The notes under the pieces are model-generated. The model was not told where the DNA came from. It saw nothing but the letters and a program-made list of their open reading frames with translations, and made no database searches. From NCBI RefSeq assembly GCF_019443445.1, contig NZ_CP080378.1, positions 1,302,001 to 1,366,000 of the forward strand: a stretch of DNA of 64,000 bases, written 5' to 3'. Origin of the DNA: Massilia sp. PAMC28688. GTDB taxonomy: Bacteria; Pseudomonadota; Gammaproteobacteria; Burkholderiales; Burkholderiaceae_D. Position numbers and translations under genes: made by a program. Position 1 is the first letter of the stretch. Every line of letters begins with the position of its first letter. Shown here piece by piece: positions 41,017 to 51,314 of this stretch.

Positions 41017-41844
41017 TTAGGAAAGCTGCTGGATTCCCGCCAGCAGCCAGCCCGAGCTGCCATCCAGCGGCTTGGCCAGGTTCCACACTTCCGCAAACGG
41101 CTCGGCCATGGCGTTGGGGGTGGACTTGATCATGCCATTGAACTTGACGCTGGCCAGGTAATGGTCGCCCATGGTTTCGATGCCCAGCATTTCCGCGCTG
41201 ATGGACACCACTTCGGTCTGGTCCGGGCTGGGCCCCTTGGCCTGCACCTGTACCGACAATTCGGCAAACACCTGGGGCGTGGTGAACTTTTGCAGGTCAG
41301 TCGTATCAGCCTTGTCCCAGGCTGCCTGCATGCGCACAAAGCTCGACTTGGACTGGCGCAGGAAGGTTTCCATGTCGAAGTCGGTCGGGCCGCCCCACTT
41401 GGGTGGCGGTGGCGCAGCTGGCGCCGGAGCCGGCCTGGTGGCGGGGTTGGGTGCGGGTTTGAGGGCTGCCTTGGGCACGGCATTGGCTGGCGGCTTGGGC
41501 GCGGCCGTCTTGGGCGCGGCCGCAGGCTGCTTCGGTGGCAGCGGCTGGGTCTTGTTAGCCGGCAACGATGGATTGGCCGGGGTATCCTTGTTCTTGACCA
41601 TGCGATACACGAACAGGCTGGCGCCGGCGATGATGACCACCATCAGTCCGCTGGCGACAAGTCCGGCCGCGTCCGGGCTCAGGCCCATGCTGGTCAGCAG
41701 GCCGCCCAGACCCAGGCCCAGCAGCGGCCCGCCGAAGGTGCTTGACACGGGCGCCGCCGTGGCCGCCGCCGCATCCAGCATCACCAGCATCGAGGACATG
41801 GTGATCAAGGTACTGCCATAACTTCTGCTCAACTTCTTGCTCAT
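41017..41844 (-). CDS. Tim44-like domain membrane protein
   Basis: A 275-residue protein with a signal-like N-terminus, a hydrophobic stretch (LVASGLMVVIIAGASLFVYRM), a Pro/Ala/Lys linker (about 85-145) and a C-terminal Tim44-like domain with METFLRQSKSSFVRMQAAWD. In mitochondria Tim44 tethers the import motor; the bacterial proteins have no established role. Conservation of the gene beside ubiE and ubiB in this group suggests a link to membrane biogenesis. The gap to ubiE upstream is 27 bp. Confidence 0.85.
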   Translation of the reverse strand: MSKKLSRSYGSTLITMSSMLVMLDAAAATAAPVSSTFGGPLLGLGLGGLLTSMGLSPDAAGLVASGLMVVIIAGASLFVYRMVKNKDTPANPSLPANKTQPLPPKQPAAAPKTAAPKPPANAVPKAALKPAPNPATRPAPAPAAPPPPKWGGPTDFDMETFLRQSKSSFVRMQAAWDKADTTDLQKFTTPQVFAELSVQVQAKGPSPDQTEVVSISAEMLGIETMGDHYLASVKFNGMIKSTPNAMAEPFAEVWNLAKPLDGSSGWLLAGIQQLS

Positions 41845-41871
41845 ATTATTTTTCCTTTGAAAGCGGGACGC

Positions 41872-42606
41872 TTACAGCTTGATGCCGGTGTGCAGGGCGG
41901 CAACGCCGGCCGTCAGATTGAAGTACTGCACGCGCTCGAGGCCGGCCGTTTCCATCATGGTCTTCAGGGTCTCCTGGTCAGGATGCATGCGGATGGATTC
42001 GGCCAGGTAGCGATAGCTGTCGGCGTCGCCGGCAATTTTCTGGCCCAGCCACGGCAGCACCGAGAAGGAGTACACGTCATACGGTTTCTGCAGGGGCGCG
42101 GCCACCTTGGAAAACTCCAGCACCAGCAGCTTGCCGCCCGGCTTGAGCACGCGGTGCATTTCGGACAGGGCCTGGTCCTTGTGGGTCATGTTGCGCAGGC
42201 CAAAGGCCACGCTCACGCGGTCAAAGTAATTGTCGGGAAATGGCAGCTTTTCGGCATCGCACAGCATGGTCGGCGTGACCAGGCCGGCATTGAGCAGGCG
42301 GTCGCGGCCCACGCGCAGCATGGATTCGTTGATATCGGTAAGCCACACTTCGCCCGTCTTGCCCGCCTGTTTGGCAAAGGCCTTGGCCAGGTCGCCCGTG
42401 CCGCCCGCGATATCGAGCACCTTGAAGCCTGGCCGCACGCCGGCGTTGGCGATGGTGAACGTCTTCCATAGCCGGTGCAAACCGCCCGACATCAGGTCAT
42501 TCATGACATCGTATTTGGATGCGACCGAGTGGAAAACCTTGGCCACCTCGTGGACTTTGTCGTCCTCCGAGACGGTCTTGTAGCCGAAATGAGTGCTGTT
42601 GGTCAT
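41872..42606 (-). CDS. ubiE: Demethylmenaquinone/ubiquinone C-methyltransferase UbiE
   Basis: A 244-residue SAM methyltransferase performing the C-methylation in ubiquinone synthesis. It has [21 protein letters not shown] at the start, the SAM loop [11 protein letters not shown] and the family signature [19 protein letters not shown] 42606 is chosen because the conserved HFGYKTV begins shortly after it; the frame continues 12 codons upstream. Confidence 0.96.
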   Translation of the reverse strand: MTNSTHFGYKTVSEDDKVHEVAKVFHSVASKYDVMNDLMSGGLHRLWKTFTIANAGVRPGFKVLDIAGGTGDLAKAFAKQAGKTGEVWLTDINESMLRVGRDRLLNAGLVTPTMLCDAEKLPFPDNYFDRVSVAFGLRNMTHKDQALSEMHRVLKPGGKLLVLEFSKVAAPLQKPYDVYSFSVLPWLGQKIAGDADSYRYLAESIRMHPDQETLKTMMETAGLERVQYFNLTAGVAALHTGIKL

Positions 42607-42699
42607 AGTGGTGACGTCGTTTGAACTGCATGCATTATACAAGCGACATCGTTAACCCGGCGCGCAGGCGGCACCGGGTTTTTCCACTACGCCGGCAGG

Positions 42700-43374
42700 C
42701 TAGGGCTCCTTGACGTAGCGGCCGCGTATGGCAGTGTCCCCGGTTGGTACCAGGGCGCCTTTTTCCCGCTTCAGCTCCATACTCGCAAAGCCATTTTGCA
42801 AGACCTGGGGATTGGAGACAGCGAAAGCGGCGATGCGCGCTTTGCTGCGCGCAGCCGGGACATCCATCCACTGATACTGGCCGCTGGTGCCCTTGGGCCG
42901 CAGGCCGGCGCGCGCCCAGGTCTCGCTGGCGGGCATGTCGACGATGGCGTCGCCATTGGGCAAGGATGTGGCGGTGGCCGATTTGCCGGACTTCGCTTCA
43001 AAGCGCACCTCCACATCCGCTACCGGCCCCTGATGCGGCACGCCCACCACGGCCACCCACACGCCCGGCTTGGGCTGCTTCTTGAAGGTCAGCTCTTGTT
43101 CCGTGAACGGGCGGAACTTGACCGGTTCCCGGCGCGACGTCAGCAACACGTTCTGACCCTTGACTTCCCATACCCCGGCGCTGGCCAGGTCCTGGTTGCC
43201 GTAACTCATCATCCACTGGTACGTGCCATCCTTGTGCAGCGCCAGCAGGGACCCGACCTCCGTGGCGCCCTGGAGCGAGTAATTGCCAACCAGGGCGGCT
43301 TTGTCAGGCGCGGCGTGCGAAGCCGGTGAGAACAGGCAGAGCGAAAGCAGAGCGGTACGGAGCAGTGCACGCAT
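42700..43374 (-). CDS. Exported hypothetical protein
   Basis: A 224-residue protein with signal peptide (about 1-21, ending SHAA) and GAGGAGG before ATG 43374. The body is beta-rich: VGNYSLQGATEVGSLLALHKDGTYQWMMSYG resembles lipocalin-like or META-type small beta barrels, with a second repeat-like part after residue 110. No catalytic motif is recognisable. A 13-bp palindrome lies 20 bp upstream of the start. Confidence 0.75.
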   Translation of the reverse strand: MRALLRTALLSLCLFSPASHAAPDKAALVGNYSLQGATEVGSLLALHKDGTYQWMMSYGNQDLASAGVWEVKGQNVLLTSRREPVKFRPFTEQELTFKKQPKPGVWVAVVGVPHQGPVADVEVRFEAKSGKSATATSLPNGDAIVDMPASETWARAGLRPKGTSGQYQWMDVPAARSKARIAAFAVSNPQVLQNGFASMELKREKGALVPTGDTAIRGRYVKEP

Positions 43375-43394
43375 GGAACCTCCTCGGGTCATTG

Positions 43395-43407
43395 TGCCAA
43401 TTTGGCA
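43395..43407. promoter_or_regulatory. Palindrome upstream of the exported hypothetical gene
   Basis: TGCCAATTTGGCA, 6-bp arms around one base, 21 bp before the ATG. Possible operator; no regulator assigned. Confidence 0.3.
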
Positions 43408-43450
43408 ATGTAGCCATATTAGCACCGCCACACGGGAGGTCAATGCACAA

Positions 43451-43867
43451 TCAATGATTGTGGCCGCAACCTTTTGCCGCCGTGGCGCCGCCGGCCAGCA
43501 CGGCGCCCGGCGCCCGGCCGCTGTCGCCTTCAAATCCGGCTGCCTGCAGGCGGGCAAGATAGTCGGCCCACAGCGTGGCCTGCTCGCTGCCGAGCTTGTA
43601 GAGGTAATCCCAGGAATACAGGCCCGTGTTGTGGCCGTCGGAGAAAGTGGGCTGGATCGCGTAGTTACCGACCGGCTCCACACCCGTGATCCCCACCTCG
43701 CGCTTGCCGACCTGGAGCACTTCCTGTCCCTGGCCGTGGCCGCGCACCTGCGCCGATGGCGAAAACACGCGCAGATATTCGAAAGGCAGAGAAAATTCGC
43801 GGCCATCGTCAAAGGCGATATCGAGCACGCGCGACTTCTGGTGGACGGTCAGGGCAGTAGGATTCAA
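43451..43867 (-). CDS. DUF971 (gamma-butyrobetaine hydroxylase-like N-domain) protein
   Basis: A 138-residue stand-alone DUF971 domain: LPFEYLRVFSPSAQVRGHG, then GNYAIQPTFSDGHNTGLYSWDYLY. The fold is the N-terminal domain of gamma-butyrobetaine hydroxylase and is also linked to iron-sulfur proteins. The C-terminus ends in KGCGHNH, a Cys/His cluster that might bind metal. It follows the HIT gene by a single base. In related genomes the gene often lies near ubiE, as here. Confidence 0.88.
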   Translation of the reverse strand: MNPTALTVHQKSRVLDIAFDDGREFSLPFEYLRVFSPSAQVRGHGQGQEVLQVGKREVGITGVEPVGNYAIQPTFSDGHNTGLYSWDYLYKLGSEQATLWADYLARLQAAGFEGDSGRAPGAVLAGGATAAKGCGHNH

Positions 43868-43868
43868 T

Positions 43869-44285
43869 TCAGGCTCCGAAGCGGCGCACGATGGCCGTTC
43901 TCAGTTGGGGCAGCAGCGCGCGGCGCTGCGCCAGGATGGCGTCGCCGGTGGTGCGGGCTGCTGCGGCCCACACCGGCGCAGGAAAGTGCGCATCGTCGGC
44001 AAAGCGCGGGATCACGTGCCAGTGCAGGTGCGGTACCACGTTGCCCAGGCTTGCCACATTGACCTTCAGCGGCTGCATCGTTTCGCGCAGCGCCTCTTCC
44101 ACCTTCCACACGGCGTCATTGAGCAGCAGGCGGTCGTCCTGCGCCAGGTCGCTCATTTCCTTGATATGGTCGTGCCAGATCACCCGGCAAAAACCGGGAT
44201 AGGCCGCGTCGTCCACCAGGATGACCGCGAATTTATCGTTGCGCCAGACCGGTTCGATCGCCAGATGACACAGCTCGCAGGTCAT
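43869..44285 (-). CDS. HIT family nucleotide hydrolase
   Basis: A 138-residue histidine-triad protein. Its catalytic HxHxH is visible as [10 protein letters not shown], with CELCHLAIE at the N-terminus resembling a zinc-binding pair. HIT proteins split nucleoside phosphoramidates or dinucleotides. The ATG overlaps the preceding dehydrogenase stop by four bases. Confidence 0.9.
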   Translation of the reverse strand: MTCELCHLAIEPVWRNDKFAVILVDDAAYPGFCRVIWHDHIKEMSDLAQDDRLLLNDAVWKVEEALRETMQPLKVNVASLGNVVPHLHWHVIPRFADDAHFPAPVWAAAARTTGDAILAQRRALLPQLRTAIVRRFGA

Positions 44286-47200
44286 ACCAGCACCCGCTCG
44301 ATGCCGCCGCTGTTGGCACGGGCCACATATTCCGGCAGCCAGTTCTCGCCCAGCAGGTGGCGCGCGATCTCGATCACGATATAGTCTGCCGTGGTGCCGG
44401 CATCATCGTTGTAGCGCGACAGGCCCTGCAGGCATGACGGGCAGCTGGTCAGGATCTTGACGTCGCCGGTAAAGCCGTCGGCGCGCAGCTTGTCGGCCCC
44501 CTTCTCCATTTCGCCTTCCTTGCGAAAGCGCACCTGGGTCGCGATGTCGGGGCGCGACACGCCAAAGGTGCCGGACTCGCCGCAGCAGCGGTCATTCTTT
44601 TCGATCTTCACGTTATCCACCGTCGACACCAGCGCGTTGACCGTCTTGACCGAATCCTGCAGCTTCATCGGATTGTGGCAAGGCTCGTGATACATGTAGC
44701 GCGTGCCGTTGACGCCTTCGAGCTTGACGCCCTTTTCGAGTAGGTATTCGTGGATGTCCATGATGCGGCAGCCCGGGAAAATCTTCTCGAATTCATAGGT
44801 TGCCAGCTGGTCGTAGCAAGTGCCGCAGGAGACCAGCACCGTCTTGATGTCCAGGTAGTTGAGCGTGTTGGCCATGCGATGGAACAGCACGCGGTTATCC
44901 GTCATCATCTTGTCGGCCTTGTCGTACTGGCCGGCGCCGCGCTGCGGATAGCCGCAGCACAGGTAACCCGGCGGCAGCACGGTCTGCACGCCCACTTCCC
45001 ACAGCATGGCCTGCGTGGCCAGGCCCACCTGCGAGAACAATCGCTCGGAGCCGCAGCCCGGGAAGTAGAACACCGCTTCCGTATCGGCCGTGGTCAGCTT
45101 GGGATTGCGGATGATCGGAATGACCTTGTCGTCCTCGATATCGAGCAGCGCGCGGGCCGTCTTCTTGGGCAGGTTACCGGGCATCTTCTTGTTGATGAAG
45201 TGGATCACCTGCTCGCGCACCGGCGGCTTGCCCGTGCTTGGCGGCGGCGCCTTGGTCTGCTTTTTCGCCAGCTGGCGGAACACGCGGTTGCCAAAGCGCT
45301 GGGCCTTGAAGCCCCAGCCGGCCATCACCTGGCGCGTGGCGTTGATGGTGGTCGGATCGGTCGCATTGAGGAAGAACATGGCCGCCTTGTTGGCCGGCTT
45401 GAAGGACTTCTTGTTCATCTTGCGCAGCAGGTTGCGCATGTTCATGGACACGTCGCCAAAGTCGATATTGACCGGGCACGGCGTGACGCACTTGTGGCAT
45501 ACCGTGCAGTGATCGGCCACGTCCTCGAACTCTTCCCAGTGCTTGATGGAGACGCCGCGGCGGGTCTGCTCTTCGTACAGGAAGGCTTCGATCAGGGCGG
45601 AGGTGGCAAGGATCTTGTCGCGCGGCGAATACAGCAGATTGGCGCGCGGGACATGCGTGGTGCAGACCGGCTTGCACTTGCCGCAGCGCAGGCAGTCCTT
45701 GATGCTGTTGGCGATCTCGCCAATGTCGCTTTGCTGCATGATCAGCGACTCGTGCCCCATCAGGCCGAACGATGGCGTGTAGGCGTTGCGCAGGTCGGCC
45801 TCGTATTCGGGCAGGTTCAGGAGCTTGCCCTTGTTGAAGCGGCCCTCCGGATCGATGCGCAGCTTGTAGTCGCGGAAGTCGCCGATTTCTTCCTCGGTCA
45901 GAAATTCCAGCTTGGTGATGCCGATGCCATGCTCGCCCGAGATGACGCCATCGAGCGAACGTGCCAGCTTCATGATGCGGCCCACGGCTTCGTGGGCATC
46001 CTGCAGCATGGCGTAGTCGTCGGAGTTGACCGGCAGGTTGGTGTGCACGTTGCCGTCGCCGGCGTGCATGTGCAGCGCCACGAACACGCGCGAACGCAGC
46101 ACGCGCTGGTGGCGCGCCGATATCTCGTCGAGAATCAGCTTGAACGCCCCGCCGTTGAAGATCTGGCGCATCTGGGCGCGCACTTCCAGCTTCCACGAGA
46201 TGCGTACCGTACGGTCCTGAACCACATCGAACAGGGTGGCATCGGGCTGCTGCGCCAGGCGCGCATCGAACACGACGTCGAGGCGCTGCAGGCCCAGTGC
46301 GTACAGGCGTTCCCTGGCCTCGGCCAGGGGCATGTCCAGGTTGGCCAGGATGAAGGTCCAGCGCGCACGCGTGGTGGCCAGCACTTCCTGCGCCTGCGGT
46401 ACGCGGTCGCCCAGCATTTCCTGGTCGCCGATGCCCTCGCCCGCCGCGTCATCGCTTTTCGCGACCGGCAGATGGCCGGCGGCAAAGAAGTCGATCATCT
46501 GGTCGGCGAACTGCAGCTTGTTCTTGATCGACAGCTCGATGTTGATGCGCTCGATGCCGTCGGTGTACTCGCCCATGCGATTGAGCGGGATGACCACGTC
46601 TTCATTGATCTTGAAGGCGTTGGTGTGCTTGGCGATGGCTGCGGTGCGGGCGCGATCGAGCCAGAACTTCTTGCGCGCCTCGGCGCTGACGGCGACAAAG
46701 CCTTCGCCCACGCGCGTGTTCGCAATGCGCACCACCTCCGACGCGGCCTGCGCCACGGCGTTTTCATCATCGCCCACGATGTCGCCGAACAGCGCCATCT
46801 TGGGCAGCACGCCGCGCTTGGACTTGGTGGCGTAACCGACGGCGCGCAGATAACGCTCGTCCAGGTGCTCCAGGCCGGCCAGGCGGATCGTGGCAAAAGC
46901 GGGGCCGCCCTTGGCCGGCAGACCGTCGAGGTAATCCTTGATTTCCACGATCGATGGAATGGCGTCGCGCGCCTGGCCGAAGAACTCCAGGCATACCGTG
47001 CGCGCATGCGCCGGCAGCTTGTGCAAGATCCAGCGGGCCGAGGTGATCAGGCCATCGCAACCTTCCTTCTGGATGCCGGGCAGGCCGGAGAGGAACTTGT
47101 CGGTGACGTCCTTGCCCAGGCCTTCCTTGCGAAAGCGCTTGCCTTCAACGACCAGCATTTCAGTCTTGAACGGTGCATCTTTCGCTTCGCCGCGTGCGTT

Positions 47201-48310
47201 GGGATGGGTCCATTCGAGCTTGAAGGTGGCGGTCGGCGCGTCGTGGATCTTCGACAGGTTGTGGCCGATGCGGGTTACTTCCAGCCAGTCGCCGTTGGGG
47301 TCGACCATCTTCCACGATGCCAGGTTGTCGAGCGCGGTGCCCCACAGGACCGCCTTCTTGCCACCGGCATTCATGGCGATGTTACCGCCGATGCAGGACG
47401 CTTCGGCCGAGGTGGGATCGACCGCGAACACGAAGCCCGCCTTGTCGGCCGCATCGGACACGCGCTTGGTGACCACGCCAGCGCCGGAATAGATGGTCGC
47501 GTATTCGCGGTCCACGCCGGGCAGCGTGACCATTTCCACTTCGCCCAGCTGGATCAGTTTTTCGGTATTGATCACGGCCGACATGGGCGTGAGCGGAATG
47601 GCGCCGCCGGTGTATCCGGTGCCGCCGCCGCGCGGGATGATCGTCAGGCCAAGCTCGATGCAGCCCTTGACCAGGCCTGCCATTTCATCTTCGGAGTCAG
47701 GCGTGAGGACCACGAAGGGATACTCGACGCGCCAGTCGGTGGCGTCGGTCACGTGCGACACGCGCTTCATGCCATCGAAGCGGATGTTGTGCTTTTCCGT
47801 ATAGCGGCCCAAGACCTTCATGGTGCGCTTGCGCAGGTCCCAGGTGGTGCGGAACTCGTTGCCAAAGTCTTCCACGGCCTTGCTGGCGGCCTTGAGCAGC
47901 TTTTCCACGTTGGCGCTGCGGCGTTTTGCTTCTTCCGAATCGGGAGCGACGCCGTCGGCCGCGTCAATCGTCATGCGGCGCTTGTCCACTTCCGCCAGGC
48001 GGTGATGGAGCGCGTCGATCAGTTCCTGGCGGCGCTTAGGGTTATCCAGCATATCGTCCTGCAGGTACGGATTGCGCCGCACCACCCAGATATCGCCCAG
48101 CACCTCGTACAGCATGCGCGCTGAACGGCCGGTCTGGCGCGAGCCGCGCAATTCGTCGAGCAGCTCCCACGACGACTCGCCCAGCAGCCGGATCACGATT
48201 TCGCGGTCGGAGAAGGACGTGTAGTTATACGGGATTTCGCGCAGGCGGGTGGCTGCGTGGCCGTTCGGCGTATCCGCCAGCAAGGCGGTGATTTGTGCGG
48301 GGGCGTTCAT
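44282..48310 (-). CDS. Giant FAD-linked oxidase / Fe-S dehydrogenase fusion (DUF3683)
   Basis: A 1342-residue protein combining a DUF3683 N-terminal region, a GlcD-like flavin part and a GlcF-like iron-sulfur part. The PCMH FAD domain is at about 210-400 ([18 protein letters not shown]), followed by an FAD-oxidase C-domain with [12 protein letters not shown] and GEHGIGITK. Next come two 4Fe-4S motifs ([24 protein letters not shown]) and two CCG domains ([14 protein letters not shown]). It probably oxidises a 2-hydroxy acid such as lactate, glycolate or 2-hydroxyglutarate and passes electrons to the quinone pool; the substrate is not deducible. ATG 48310 starts the conserved sequence. Confidence 0.92.
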   Translation of the reverse strand: MNAPAQITALLADTPNGHAATRLREIPYNYTSFSDREIVIRLLGESSWELLDELRGSRQTGRSARMLYEVLGDIWVVRRNPYLQDDMLDNPKRRQELIDALHHRLAEVDKRRMTIDAADGVAPDSEEAKRRSANVEKLLKAASKAVEDFGNEFRTTWDLRKRTMKVLGRYTEKHNIRFDGMKRVSHVTDATDWRVEYPFVVLTPDSEDEMAGLVKGCIELGLTIIPRGGGTGYTGGAIPLTPMSAVINTEKLIQLGEVEMVTLPGVDREYATIYSGAGVVTKRVSDAADKAGFVFAVDPTSAEASCIGGNIAMNAGGKKAVLWGTALDNLASWKMVDPNGDWLEVTRIGHNLSKIHDAPTATFKLEWTHPNARGEAKDAPFKTEMLVVEGKRFRKEGLGKDVTDKFLSGLPGIQKEGCDGLITSARWILHKLPAHARTVCLEFFGQARDAIPSIVEIKDYLDGLPAKGGPAFATIRLAGLEHLDERYLRAVGYATKSKRGVLPKMALFGDIVGDDENAVAQAASEVVRIANTRVGEGFVAVSAEARKKFWLDRARTAAIAKHTNAFKINEDVVIPLNRMGEYTDGIERINIELSIKNKLQFADQMIDFFAAGHLPVAKSDDAAGEGIGDQEMLGDRVPQAQEVLATTRARWTFILANLDMPLAEARERLYALGLQRLDVVFDARLAQQPDATLFDVVQDRTVRISWKLEVRAQMRQIFNGGAFKLILDEISARHQRVLRSRVFVALHMHAGDGNVHTNLPVNSDDYAMLQDAHEAVGRIMKLARSLDGVISGEHGIGITKLEFLTEEEIGDFRDYKLRIDPEGRFNKGKLLNLPEYEADLRNAYTPSFGLMGHESLIMQQSDIGEIANSIKDCLRCGKCKPVCTTHVPRANLLYSPRDKILATSALIEAFLYEEQTRRGVSIKHWEEFEDVADHCTVCHKCVTPCPVNIDFGDVSMNMRNLLRKMNKKSFKPANKAAMFFLNATDPTTINATRQVMAGWGFKAQRFGNRVFRQLAKKQTKAPPPSTGKPPVREQVIHFINKKMPGNLPKKTARALLDIEDDKVIPIIRNPKLTTADTEAVFYFPGCGSERLFSQVGLATQAMLWEVGVQTVLPPGYLCCGYPQRGAGQYDKADKMMTDNRVLFHRMANTLNYLDIKTVLVSCGTCYDQLATYEFEKIFPGCRIMDIHEYLLEKGVKLEGVNGTRYMYHEPCHNPMKLQDSVKTVNALVSTVDNVKIEKNDRCCGESGTFGVSRPDIATQVRFRKEGEMEKGADKLRADGFTGDVKILTSCPSCLQGLSRYNDDAGTTADYIVIEIARHLLGENWLPEYVARANSGGIERVLV

Positions 48311-48565
48311 GTGGTGTGGACTCGGTGGACTGACCCTGTGGGAGGTCCATTCTAGCGTATTGCGCTGCACAACGTTGCCCGGCGGGGCATTTCAACATAG
48401 ACAGAAGCAATCATCCCGCCACCAATTATTTGCCTGACTATCCAATCGGTCGAACAAATTTTGCCATTTACCAATTTGACATCGTACTTATTTGCCTGAT
48501 TTCATCGAAAGGCAAAGCTTGTACAGTATCCGGCTGCCAACATCACACACCTGCCCATCCACCGG
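48311..48565. other. Non-coding leader of the dehydrogenase gene
   Basis: AT-richer DNA with no credible gene on either strand. It should hold the dehydrogenase promoter. TTATTTGCCTGA occurs twice, 64 bp apart (48425, 48489). Confidence 0.4.
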
Positions 48566-48725
48566 ATTAATTTCCTTATACCAGGGTCAGACCACTTAAA
48601 CGAGGCGAAAACAATGTTTTGGGCGACACAATTGGTGTTCATGCCCCGGCGCCGCAGCGGCGGTAAGCATTCCTACCTCTCGACTCAGCCTTTTCCGCCA
48701 AGTGGTCTGACCACTGCGTCAGTCC
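48566..48725. repeat. 160-bp direct repeat, copy 1 (inverted-terminus element)
   Basis: Identical to 48739-48898. It contains a 128-bp core bounded by perfect 13-bp inverted repeats GGTCAGACCACTT (48585-48597) and AAGTGGTCTGACC (48700-48712). Inside are a GC-rich hairpin (CGCCGCAGCGGCG) and an ACAC-AATTG-GTGT stem. No transposase is encoded, so it resembles a MITE or REP-type element. Confidence 0.9.
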
Positions 48726-48738
48726 CGCCCGTCCCCAA

Positions 48739-48898
48739 ATTAATTTCCTTATACCAGGGTCAGACCACTTAAACGAGGCGAAAACAATGTTTTGGGCGAC
48801 ACAATTGGTGTTCATGCCCCGGCGCCGCAGCGGCGGTAAGCATTCCTACCTCTCGACTCAGCCTTTTCCGCCAAGTGGTCTGACCACTGCGTCAGTCC
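48739..48898. repeat. 160-bp direct repeat, copy 2
   Basis: Identical to copy 1, separated from it by 13 unique bases, so the tandem period is 173 bp. The inverted repeats are at 48758-48770 and 48873-48885. Confidence 0.9.
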
Positions 48899-48924
48899 AA
48901 GTGGTCTGACCACTGCGTCAGTCC
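48899..48924. repeat. Partial third copy of the repeat end
   Basis: The last 26 bp of the unit (AAGTGGTCTGACCACTGCGTC and on) repeated once more, directly abutting copy 2. The pattern fits slippage or unequal exchange at this end. Confidence 0.85.
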
Positions 48925-49005
48925 ATTACGTCATGGCTTGCATGGTCGAAACTGGCGGGCAGGAGTGACAGTGTCGCGCCGCACTTAGCGCTACCTGCGC
49001 CCGTC

Positions 49006-49500
49006 TTAGCCACCCAGCAGACGCGCCAAGTCTTTCCAGAAACCGTCGGGGATATAAAGCAGCGCGGAGGTCATGGTGAGATAGCGCATGAATTTGCCGA
49101 TGGCCATGTAGCCCACGCTGGGCCAGAACGGCAGGTGCAGCCAGCCGCCCAGCGTGCACAGAGGGTCGCCAATCCCGGGCAGCCACGACAGCAGCATGGT
49201 CTTGGCGCCATAGCGCGCCAGCCAGCCAAACCAGCGGCTTTCGCGCTCCTTGGCAAAAGCCTTTTTGGCGCGGTAGCCAATGAAGTAGTCGAGCGCCCCG
49301 CCAAGAGTGTTGCCGAGCGTTGCCACCAAAATCGCCGGCCAGAACATGGCGCTGTTGCCCTTCACGACCGCAAACACGGCCGGCTCCGATCCCAGCGGCA
49401 CCAGGGTGGCCGACACGAATGAAATGACAAAGACGGAACTGAGCCCTACTGCTGGCGCCGAGAGCAGCTTGAGCAGCCACAGGACAGCGCTTTCAATCAT
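49006..49500 (-). CDS. YqaA family DedA-like membrane protein
   Basis: A 164-residue inner-membrane protein of the SNARE-associated/VTT type. GSEPAVFAVVKGN and ATLGNTLGGALDYFIGYRAKKAF are family features, with four or five hydrophobic segments and the KFMRYLTMTSALLY end. The function is unknown but the family is linked to lipid transport. ATG 49500 begins the conserved sequence; the frame extends far upstream without homology. Confidence 0.88.
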   Translation of the reverse strand: MIESAVLWLLKLLSAPAVGLSSVFVISFVSATLVPLGSEPAVFAVVKGNSAMFWPAILVATLGNTLGGALDYFIGYRAKKAFAKERESRWFGWLARYGAKTMLLSWLPGIGDPLCTLGGWLHLPFWPSVGYMAIGKFMRYLTMTSALLYIPDGFWKDLARLLGG

Positions 49501-49754
49501 GGCAAGGCACGTGCTGCACGGGCACGGCAAAAAACGGCATGGTTGAAGGGAATTTGAACATGGCTGCTTCGGTGGCAACAGGACCGGTCCATTATAATGA
49601 GGAAAATGTATAGCATCGACACGATTCGTCCCGCCCGCCACCCGGGCTGGCGCATCGCACTGCACGCCTCGGTCATCAGCCGACAATTCAGTCCAGCGTC
49701 AACAACATCGCGATCCGGCTACGCCGGCCCAAGAATCACATTGTTCAGCAGACT

Positions 49755-51296
49755 ATGACTATCGACTACCTGAAGAAAATCCTGACCGCGCGCGTGTACG
49801 ACGTGGCATCCGAAACGCCGCTGGAATTGGCGCCGCAGCTGTCGCAGCGCATTGAGAACCGCATTTACTTCAAGCGCGAGGACATGCAGGATGTCTTCAG
49901 CTTCAAGATTCGCGGCGCCTACAACAAGATGGCCAACCTGCCGCCGGCGCAGCTGAAGCGCGGTGTCATTTGCGCCTCCGCCGGCAACCACGCGCAGGGC
50001 GTGGCCATGTCGGCCGCGCGCCTTGGCTGCCGCGCCGTGATCGTCATGCCCACCACCACGCCAAGCGTGAAGGTCGATGCCGTCAAGTCCTTCGGCGGCG
50101 CGGCGGTGGAAGTGATCCTGCATGGCGACTCGTACACCGACGCCTACAACCACGCGCTCACGCTGGAAAAGGAGCAGAAGCTGGCCTTTGTCCATCCCTT
50201 CGACGACCCGGACGTGATCGCCGGCCAGGGCACCATCGGCATGGAGATCCTGCGCCAGCATTCGGGTCCGATCCACGCCATCTTTGTCGCCATTGGCGGC
50301 GGTGGCCTGATCAGCGGCGTGGCCACCTACGTCAAGCAGATCCGGCCCGACATCAAGATCATCGGGGTGCAGTCGTTGGATTCGGATGCCATGGCGCGCT
50401 CGATCAAGGCTGGCGAGCGCGTGACACTGCCGGACGTGGGCCTGTTCGCCGACGGCACCGCGGTGCGCCTGGTGGGCGAGGAAACCTTCCGGTTGGCGCG
50501 CCAGTACGTGGACGAAATCATCATCGTCGATACCGATGCCATCTGCGCTGCCATCAAGGACGTGTTCCAGGATACGCGCAGCATCCTGGAACCATCGGGC
50601 GCGCTGGCCGTGGCCGGTGCCAAGGCATACGTCGAGCGCTCTGCGCTGTCGAAAAACCCGGTGCGCAACGAGACGCTGATCGCGGTGGCGTGCGGGGCCA
50701 ACATGAATTTCGACCGCCTGCGTTTCGTGGCCGAACGCGCGGAGCTGGGCGAAGCGCGCGAAGCGGTATTCGCGGTGACCATTCCCGAGCAGCGCGGCAG
50801 CTTCAAGCGCTTTTGCCAGCTGATTGGCCCGCGCAATGTCACCGAGTTTAATTACCGGGTGAGCGATGCGCGCGAGGCGCACGTGTTCGTCGGCGTGCAG
50901 ATTGCCAGCCGCGGGGAGTCCGGCGTGCTGGCACGCACCTTTGAAGAGAATGACTTCAAGACGCTCGACCTCACCCACGATGAACTGGCCAAGCTTCACA
51001 TCCGCCACCTGGTGGGCGGCAAAAGCGCGCTGGCACAGGACGAGCTGCTGTATCGTTTCGAGTTCCCCGAGCGGCCCGGCGCCCTGATGCGCTTTTTGGC
51101 CAGCATGGCGCCGAACTGGAATATCTCCCTGTTCCACTATCGTAACCAGGGCGGCGACGTCGGACGCATCCTGGTGGGCCTGCAAGTGCCGCCCGCCGAA
51201 ATGGATGCCTTCCGCCTGTTCCTGACCACGCTCGGCTATCGCCACTGGGATGAGAGCGCCAATCCCGTGTACAAACTGTTCCTGGGCAATTCATAA
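49755..51296 (+). CDS. ilvA: Threonine ammonia-lyase, biosynthetic
   Basis: A 513-residue PLP enzyme, the first step of isoleucine synthesis: threonine to 2-oxobutyrate. The PLP lysine is K51 in SFKIRGAYNKM, and the phosphate-binding glycine loop is IGGGGLISG. Two C-terminal ACT-like domains (about 335-420 and 430-513) allow feedback inhibition by isoleucine. The length is that of the biosynthetic, not the catabolic, enzyme. queF follows by 18 bp. Confidence 0.95.
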   Translation: MTIDYLKKILTARVYDVASETPLELAPQLSQRIENRIYFKREDMQDVFSFKIRGAYNKMANLPPAQLKRGVICASAGNHAQGVAMSAARLGCRAVIVMPTTTPSVKVDAVKSFGGAAVEVILHGDSYTDAYNHALTLEKEQKLAFVHPFDDPDVIAGQGTIGMEILRQHSGPIHAIFVAIGGGGLISGVATYVKQIRPDIKIIGVQSLDSDAMARSIKAGERVTLPDVGLFADGTAVRLVGEETFRLARQYVDEIIIVDTDAICAAIKDVFQDTRSILEPSGALAVAGAKAYVERSALSKNPVRNETLIAVACGANMNFDRLRFVAERAELGEAREAVFAVTIPEQRGSFKRFCQLIGPRNVTEFNYRVSDAREAHVFVGVQIASRGESGVLARTFEENDFKTLDLTHDELAKLHIRHLVGGKSALAQDELLYRFEFPERPGALMRFLASMAPNWNISLFHYRNQGGDVGRILVGLQVPPAEMDAFRLFLTTLGYRHWDESANPVYKLFLGNS

Positions 51297-51314
51297 GTCA
51301 AGAAAGCACCACGC

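Noticed and set aside
44750..48124. An 1124-codon open frame on the plus strand
   Set aside because: It lies fully opposite the FAD/Fe-S dehydrogenase, has low-complexity His/Arg/Gly/Val-rich composition and no domain. High G+C leaves antisense frames open by chance.
48614..48775. A frame starting MFWATQLVFMPRRRSGGKHS in repeat copy 1
   Set aside because: It crosses from one repeat copy into the next and would be created by the duplication; no ribosome binding site or homology.
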